Positions 52,204-56,457 of a DNA stretch of 56,457 bases are shown in pieces. The notes under the pieces are model-generated. The model did no database searches, was not told the DNA's origin, and saw only the letters and a program-made list of their open reading frames with translations. A program made the translations under genes and the position numbers. Origin of the DNA: [Leptolyngbya] sp. JSC-1 (GTDB lineage Bacteria; Cyanobacteriota; Cyanobacteriia; Elainellales; Elainellaceae); assembly GCA_000733415.1 (NCBI GenBank), contig KL662192.1, positions 936,287 through 992,743 on the forward strand. Direction: 5' to 3'. Position 1 is the stretch's first letter. Every line of letters begins with the position of its first letter.

Positions 52204-52340
52204 ATATCAAGTCTGGTTAATTAGCCACAGTTCTGGTAGGGATGAAGCATTCGCGAAATGGATTCAGGGCGTGGCTACAGAGCTTCTGACGCAAATGCTT
52301 CGCCCTTACGATAGTGTGGTTGTTCCATTCGACTTGATAT
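52204..52340. repeat. Multi-palindromic element
   Basis: Nested inverse segments: ATATCAAGTC (52204-52213) with GACTTGATAT (52331-52340); TAGCCAC (52222-52228) with GTGGCTA (52271-52277); and AGGGATGAAGCATTCGCG (52238-52255) with an imperfect inverse at 52290-52307. The innermost pair resembles the GAAGCATT palindromes frequent in cyanobacteria. It is probably non-coding; the 109-codon frame crossing it has no SD. Confidence 0.55.
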
Positions 52341-52422
52341 CACACGCTTGCCGAACAGTATCTGTCGTTCATCTAATGCAGTGCTACTTACCATGTTTTT
52401 TAGAGCACTCATTACCTATTCA

Positions 52423-52462
52423 CTCATCTACTCATCTACTCATCTACTCATCTACTCATCTA
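52423..52462. repeat. Octamer tandem repeat (CTCATCTA)5
   Basis: Five perfect octamers ending 10 bp from the stop end of the DUF2808 gene (52473). It is the third octamer array in the window placed at a gene's 3' end, with a different unit. Confidence 0.93.
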
Positions 52463-52472
52463 CTCACCACCC

Positions 52473-53057
52473 CTAATCAGTTTCCTGCGGTGCTAGAAAC
52501 TGGCAGAAGTTGTTGTTCGAGTTGATTTTTAAGGTTGTTTCGCCTAGAAATTGGGCAACTGGCTTGTCTGTGTCTAGATAAGCAGTAACTGCAAAGTCAT
52601 AACGTTCCTTAGTGGACGGACTAAGTTCTGGTTGGAGGCCAAGTGTAACGGTTGTTCCCGGAGCCAAGGAGGGATCAAATTCGACCCAGAGGGTGAGTGC
52701 CTCATCTAGCAAAGCATTGACACCGACTGGATGAACTGTCTCGTTTGGCGTACCCACGAAGGCGGTGGTTTTGGTTAAATCAAACGGTAGTGGAATTCGG
52801 TCTGCTTCCGGAAATTGCTGTGTGAACGATAGGCTTGCTAGGTGTTCATCAGCGTCGTGGGGAAATGGAACTGTTAGATAACAGGTTTTTTCTGCTTCCG
52901 TCAACGGCTGTTTTCCAGCAGAGCCGCTGGAAATAACAGTGCCGTCTACTCTCAACCAATCATTCTGTGATTGGATTAGATTTGAAATGGTGTTCGGGGT
53001 TGAAGCAATTAAAACGCCCGTACCTGCTATGGTTAATCCTAGGCTGACCCATTGCAT
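52473..53057 (-). CDS. DUF2808 family exported protein
   Basis: A 194-residue protein with a signal-type N-terminus (LGLTIAGTGVLIASTPNT). The mature part follows the cyanobacterial DUF2808 pattern: TCYLTVPFPHDADEHLASLS, IPLPFDLTKTTAFVGTPNE, LWVEFDPSLAPGTTVTLGL and FAVTAYLDTDKPVAQFLGE. The family is secreted or outer-membrane-associated and functionally uncharacterised. AGGAG lies about 8 bp before the ATG. It lies 337 bp downstream of the RTX-CHRD gene on the same strand. Confidence 0.85.
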   Translation of the reverse strand: MQWVSLGLTIAGTGVLIASTPNTISNLIQSQNDWLRVDGTVISSGSAGKQPLTEAEKTCYLTVPFPHDADEHLASLSFTQQFPEADRIPLPFDLTKTTAFVGTPNETVHPVGVNALLDEALTLWVEFDPSLAPGTTVTLGLQPELSPSTKERYDFAVTAYLDTDKPVAQFLGETTLKINSNNNFCQFLAPQETD

Positions 53058-53292
53058 CGCTATACTCCTAGGTAATGTAGAGATTGAACTGTAGAAAAAT
53101 CTATTCCGATCTTAGCAGTTGCAGTTAATTAGAACCTAAATTTTATATTTAGTTCTAATTTGTTGCTTGAAGATAACCTACCCACTAATTCTCTAAGAAC
53201 TAACCGCACACCAGATCTCGTCAAACTTTGCAACAACTAAGTTCCGATAAGTTCCAGAATGACGAATGACGCCTCGAATTGCGAATTGACAT

Positions 53293-53329
53293 GAGGGGGC
53301 GAGTTGCCTTTGTGGGGTTTCACCCCCTC
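53293..53329. terminator. GC-rich hairpin between the DUF2808 and RTX-CHRD genes
   Basis: GAGGGGG at 53293-53299 is the exact inverse of CCCCCTC at 53323-53329; the interior GTGGGGTTTCACCCC can form an alternative shorter hairpin. It lies 65 bp beyond the stop of the gene at 53394 on the minus strand, with no clear T-run. It could be an attenuating structure or repeat remnant. Confidence 0.4.
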
Positions 53330-53393
53330 GATGCGTCTGTTTAATCGTCTTCAGCTAGCAATGATCCGTGTGGATCAGCCTCGCTGAGTCTGA

Positions 53394-54782
53394 CTATATA
53401 AACCGTACTGTTTTGAACTCGATACGATTCTCGCCAACCGGATGTTTGGTGGAATGTAAATTGCCATACAGGTTCTTCGCCAGTAGGGCTGCCTGGAGTT
53501 CGGGACTCAACTCAAATTCTGCCGAAACTTGTCCAGATTGAGCATCAGCGGTTTGGACAGTAAAATAGCGCTCTACCGTTGCATCCGCAAAATTCTCTCG
53601 ACTGAAATGGAGGTGGAACCCGCTGATTGGATTGCCTTCAGCATCATTGGGAACTTGCAAAAATCCTTCAATCAGGGCTTTGGGATCGGCTCCGTTGGGA
53701 ATGACTGCATCTGGAGCGACATCCTGAACACCATCACTAAAGAGGGGCAATCCTTCAAAATCCTTGTAGGTGCCGCTAACGCGCAGGACGCCTCCTTTCA
53801 GGTCAAGATTCATTTCGCTGGTGCCAGGGCTGTTGTTAGGGAAAGGAAACTCTCCAGGCCCCGAGCCAGTAGCTGGATCGAATCTAAAGGAATCATCACC
53901 TAGATAAAGGAAATCGTCTCCCTTGCCGCCAATCATCTTATCCCGCCCGCGGGTGCCCGTTAGCTGTTGGCCGGAGTCATTTGCCTTCAGCTGATTGAAG
54001 AAGTTTTTCTTCGCCAACCCATCCAGTGCTTCGGGTTTGATCCGCATAAAGTTCTTCTCGTTTAGCGTCTCAGCCTTCACAAAGGTGAGGGCAGCCAAGA
54101 TGTGGCCGTTGTTTTTGTCGATGATCAGCGTGTTGTTTTCGCTGTCGAGGGGCTGATCGACGCCACCCTTACCGGGATTTTTCCCCTGAGCAATCATCAG
54201 ATCGCTGATTTTGAGATCGCCAGATACAGCCAGTCGGTCTTTGGCCGGATCAAAATCGAAGATACGATTTGTGGTTTCCTTACCCAGCACAATAATATCT
54301 TTACCAGGACCGGTGGTGATGGTGTTGTTCCCCCCACCTCGACCTAAGATAATGTCATTGCCAACTCCGCTAATCACTGTATTTTTGCCGGCTCCCGGAT
54401 CGAGAAAATCGCCCCGCTTACCCATCATTCCGGCCAGCGAGCGCTGTGGAACTTTTTTGGATTTGAGCGACCGTGCTCCTTCAACTGCATCCAGGGAAAT
54501 ATGCAGCGACTGCTCAGTAGACTCAGGTTTGGCATGGTTGTGTAAATCGGCAGAGCTGGAGCTAGAGCTAGAAGTAGATTGACGAACGTTGGTGTTTGTT
54601 TGCTCAGCATTAGATTTTGCTGAGTCGAAGCCGTATCCCAATGAGCTATCCAAGTCAAGCCCTTGCAGCAACGTATCCTTCGATTGGTGCATGATGTCAC
54701 CTAGGTAGGGGTTTTTACCAGAGAGGCTGCTGGCATCGACTGCACTGAGGTCTCCGTTTTCTCCGTGATGAAATAGTGCCAT
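53394..54782 (-). CDS. RTX calcium-binding protein with C-terminal CHRD-like domain
   Basis: A 462-residue protein without N-terminal signal, as usual for type I secretion cargo. A Ser-rich N-terminal region (about 65-85) precedes RTX-type repeats: GVGNDIILGRGGGNNTITTG, then DFDPAKDRLAV and a second cluster GTRGRDKMIGGKGDDFLYLG. The C-terminal ~150 residues read like a CHRD domain (GFHLHFSRENFADA, then LYGNLHSTKHPVGEN with the typical His-Ser-x-x-His-Pro-x-G-E). CHRD domains occur in chordin and in secreted bacterial proteins; the biochemical role is unknown. AAGGA is 7 bp before the ATG. No T1SS genes are in the window. Confidence 0.85.
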   Translation of the reverse strand: MALFHHGENGDLSAVDASSLSGKNPYLGDIMHQSKDTLLQGLDLDSSLGYGFDSAKSNAEQTNTNVRQSTSSSSSSSADLHNHAKPESTEQSLHISLDAVEGARSLKSKKVPQRSLAGMMGKRGDFLDPGAGKNTVISGVGNDIILGRGGGNNTITTGPGKDIIVLGKETTNRIFDFDPAKDRLAVSGDLKISDLMIAQGKNPGKGGVDQPLDSENNTLIIDKNNGHILAALTFVKAETLNEKNFMRIKPEALDGLAKKNFFNQLKANDSGQQLTGTRGRDKMIGGKGDDFLYLGDDSFRFDPATGSGPGEFPFPNNSPGTSEMNLDLKGGVLRVSGTYKDFEGLPLFSDGVQDVAPDAVIPNGADPKALIEGFLQVPNDAEGNPISGFHLHFSRENFADATVERYFTVQTADAQSGQVSAEFELSPELQAALLAKNLYGNLHSTKHPVGENRIEFKTVRFI

Positions 54783-55650
54783 GATAGATTCCTTAAAGTG
54801 TAGTGAAGAGCGAAAAGCGCACTATCGTCAGCCATTCAGTCAGGTAATGGCTGTTTACGCAAATGAATCAATTGCAGGTGAATATGGATGAAGTCTATAA
54901 GACTGAAAAGCAGAGGGTGAATGTAGGCTGCTCATCAAAGAGTCAGCGTCAGTAACGTTGAGAATCAAACAGTCTCACGTCACATCTATAAAACTCTTGA
55001 AGCGGTTGAATGATTTGAATCTTTGCGAAAACGAACGATAGTCGCCTTCCTTTTCCCTAGAGTATAGCAACTTAATTTGGCTGGCAACAACTGCAATACT
55101 CATAATTTGTTGCTTGAGGAACGTAAAATCGTTGTTTCGCTCGTTTATTTTTGCTTTTCTACTATGTCTATAAAAAGCAAAAGAAAGCAGCGATAGCCTG
55201 TCTGACTCGTTATTTGACCCGTTGAACTGCACAAATTTGGCTGATAGGTTTTCTATTTAATAAATTTTTTATGAAGTAGAGAATCCTGAGGATTGTTGAC
55301 TATCTTTTGAGTCAGAAGCGTGGCTGAAGTTGAAGATTTAACTGTATTCACACCATCGAGTAGCTAATCTCATCGGTTCTATGTGATCGCAGTCAATGAC
55401 ATTAACTAACAGCTCTGTATTTACGGTGGCATAGCTGCCTTTCTTTCCACTACGCTAACTCAACCGGCAGGTTAGCAGAATCTAGAGCTAGTCCTGTAAT
55501 ATTAAATAAAACAAAAATATTGTTGCTGTTGATGTATCTGTTTCTATAGTTGTTTTGACTTTATCCGGTGGGTCGCATCGCCATTTCATTAGTCAATACG
55601 CTAGGAATAAATCTAATTCACCGCTTCAGTATTAGCCTAGTCGCTGAAAT

Positions 55651-55668
55651 AGGGGGTTGCAGCCCCCT
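55651..55668. repeat. GC hairpin in a gene-free stretch
   Basis: AGGGGG and CCCCCT pair around TTGCAG, followed by TCTTTG. The surrounding stretch 54783-56050 (about 1.27 kb) is AT-rich, with scattered short frames lacking SD sites. I see no gene in it. Confidence 0.5.
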
Positions 55669-56050
55669 TCTTTGAGTGTTGATAACTCACTTATTTTTTT
55701 ATAAGCGTTCTATGCACTATCTCATTTTGGACGAGAGAAGTTGCAGTTGATAAGTGACTGAAATTTATGCTGAAGAACCAGAGCGTTGCCAATTTGGAGG
55801 CTGAACTGTACCGGATAGAACCGGGACGTTTGCGATAGAGTGGCAAAACTTTTAACTTCAGCAAATGCCCTGCTTTGAGATGCTTCGCAGGGTGCTATAT
55901 AGCTCTGTTAGCGGTAGGACAAGCATTAGACTCATTTCTTCAACCATCGACGTTGATAGGGGCTGATCACTTCGATTGCTTAGCTCGTACCCAACCCAAT
56001 TAATTTGGTGAATTAGTAAATTTGCTGTTACTGAATTTAGGAATGAACTA

Positions 56051-56457
56051 ATGGTTGAAAAACTCAAAGATCTATTCAAAGCTCGACAAAATCATTCTGC
56101 TGTTCAGCGATCTCAAGAGTCGTTTGATCAGGAGGGTGATGCCGGTAATTCTACTTCAAGGTCTCAAGACTCTACAGTAGGTTGTCCTTCTTCCTCAACT
56201 ATTAAACATGCATTAATTAAGCATTTTGGTCCCAGCGCGCTGGATCAGATCATGCTGCATCTTGCCTTCAGTGCCATGCACACCAGCGGACACCGGCATG
56301 GGGCCTTCCTAGATGCCGCCGCCACCGCTGCTAAATGTGCCATCTACACCACCTACATTGAAGAAGGGCAGAATCTGCGCTTGACCGGCCAACTGCACCA
56401 CATCGAACCGAAGCGGGTGAAGGTGATTGTGGAAGAGGTGGAGCGTGCCCTCAGCGA
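56051..56457 (+). CDS. Unrecognised gene, N-terminal part (runs off the window)
   Basis: Frame of 135 codons still open at the window end. AGGA lies 8-9 bp before the ATG. Residues 1-50 are polar and Ser-rich; after that comes a well-structured, apparently conserved region (IKHALIKHFGPSALDQIMLH, then FSAMHTSGHRHGAFLDAAAT and RVKVIVEEVERALSE), rich in His and helical. GC content rises sharply in this part compared with the preceding 1.3 kb, supporting real coding. I cannot name the family. Confidence 0.75.
   Translation, partial: MVEKLKDLFKARQNHSAVQRSQESFDQEGDAGNSTSRSQDSTVGCPSSSTIKHALIKHFGPSALDQIMLHLAFSAMHTSGHRHGAFLDAAATAAKCAIYTTYIEEGQNLRLTGQLHHIEPKRVKVIVEEVERALS

Noticed and set aside
52196..52525. 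A 109-codon plus-strand frame
   Set aside because: Runs through the multi-palindromic element, the octamer array and the end of the DUF2808 gene on the other strand; no SD.
1..56457. CRISPR array among the many tandem repeats
   Set aside because: All arrays are head-to-tail without unique spacers, and no cas gene is present.

Overview
The window comes from a cyanobacterium, most likely a filamentous Leptolyngbya/Oscillatoria-type organism. It carries photosynthesis-linked genes (an NDH-1 subunit NdhK and a high-light-inducible CAB/ELIP/HLIP protein) and families that are largely cyanobacterial: a LabA-like NYN protein, a DUF2808 protein, a PatA/PixG-type regulator, two Uma2 proteins and a two-partner secretion exoprotein. 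It also has the short tandem repeats (heptamers, octamers and others) typical of cyanobacterial genomes. I saw no rRNA, tRNA, CRISPR array, phage module or intact transposase.

Layout. 0.2-3.7 kb: an SsuA/THI5-type ABC importer split between strands. 4.2-7.2 kb: a secreted hypothetical protein, a subtilase and a GRDP-like protein. 7.2-9.65 kb: a STAND ATPase with TPR-like repeats, whose C-terminus and that of the converging neighbour are made of heptamer repeats. 9.65-11.4 kb: a structured non-coding stretch and a beta-propeller protein. 11.5-17.4 kb: a two-partner secretion locus (TpsB, a PPC-RTX protein, TpsA). 17.5-20 kb: two Uma2 proteins and a family 2 glycosyltransferase. 20.8-23.7 kb: a PAS-Crp fusion regulator, a short-chain dehydrogenase and the NYN protein. 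24.5-26.2 kb: ndhK without ndhC/ndhJ, followed by a DUF4383 membrane protein and an Hlip. 26.3-29.1 kb: a receiver protein and a hybrid kinase. 29.9-40 kb: a six-gene chemotaxis-like operon on the minus strand (PatA/PixG-like, CheY, CheW, Cache-type MCP, a GAF-like protein, CheA hybrid) in the arrangement of Pix/Hmp phototaxis and gliding loci. 40.5-46.6 kb: orphan sensors, a parvulin and unknown genes. 47.1-51.9 kb: a minus-strand cluster of a Ser/Thr kinase, a membrane iron-sulfur protein and an FHA-flavin reductase-ferredoxin fusion. 52.5-54.8 kb: a DUF2808 protein and an RTX-CHRD protein. 56.05 kb to the end: the start of an unrecognised gene.

The most interesting candidate system is the 47.1-51.9 kb cluster. 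One apparent transcription unit joins a kinase, a phosphothreonine-reading FHA domain fused to an NAD(P)H/FAD/[2Fe-2S] electron-transfer chain, and a multi-pass [4Fe-4S] membrane protein. This suggests a phosphorylation-controlled electron-transfer route to or across a membrane. Dispersed repeats are also notable: a ~115-bp element with TACAGC/GCTGTA ends occurs four times and looks like a MITE family. Other inverted-repeat elements and many microsatellite-like arrays sit at gene ends or inside signalling genes.

All product names come from reading motifs in the translations. No database search was run.
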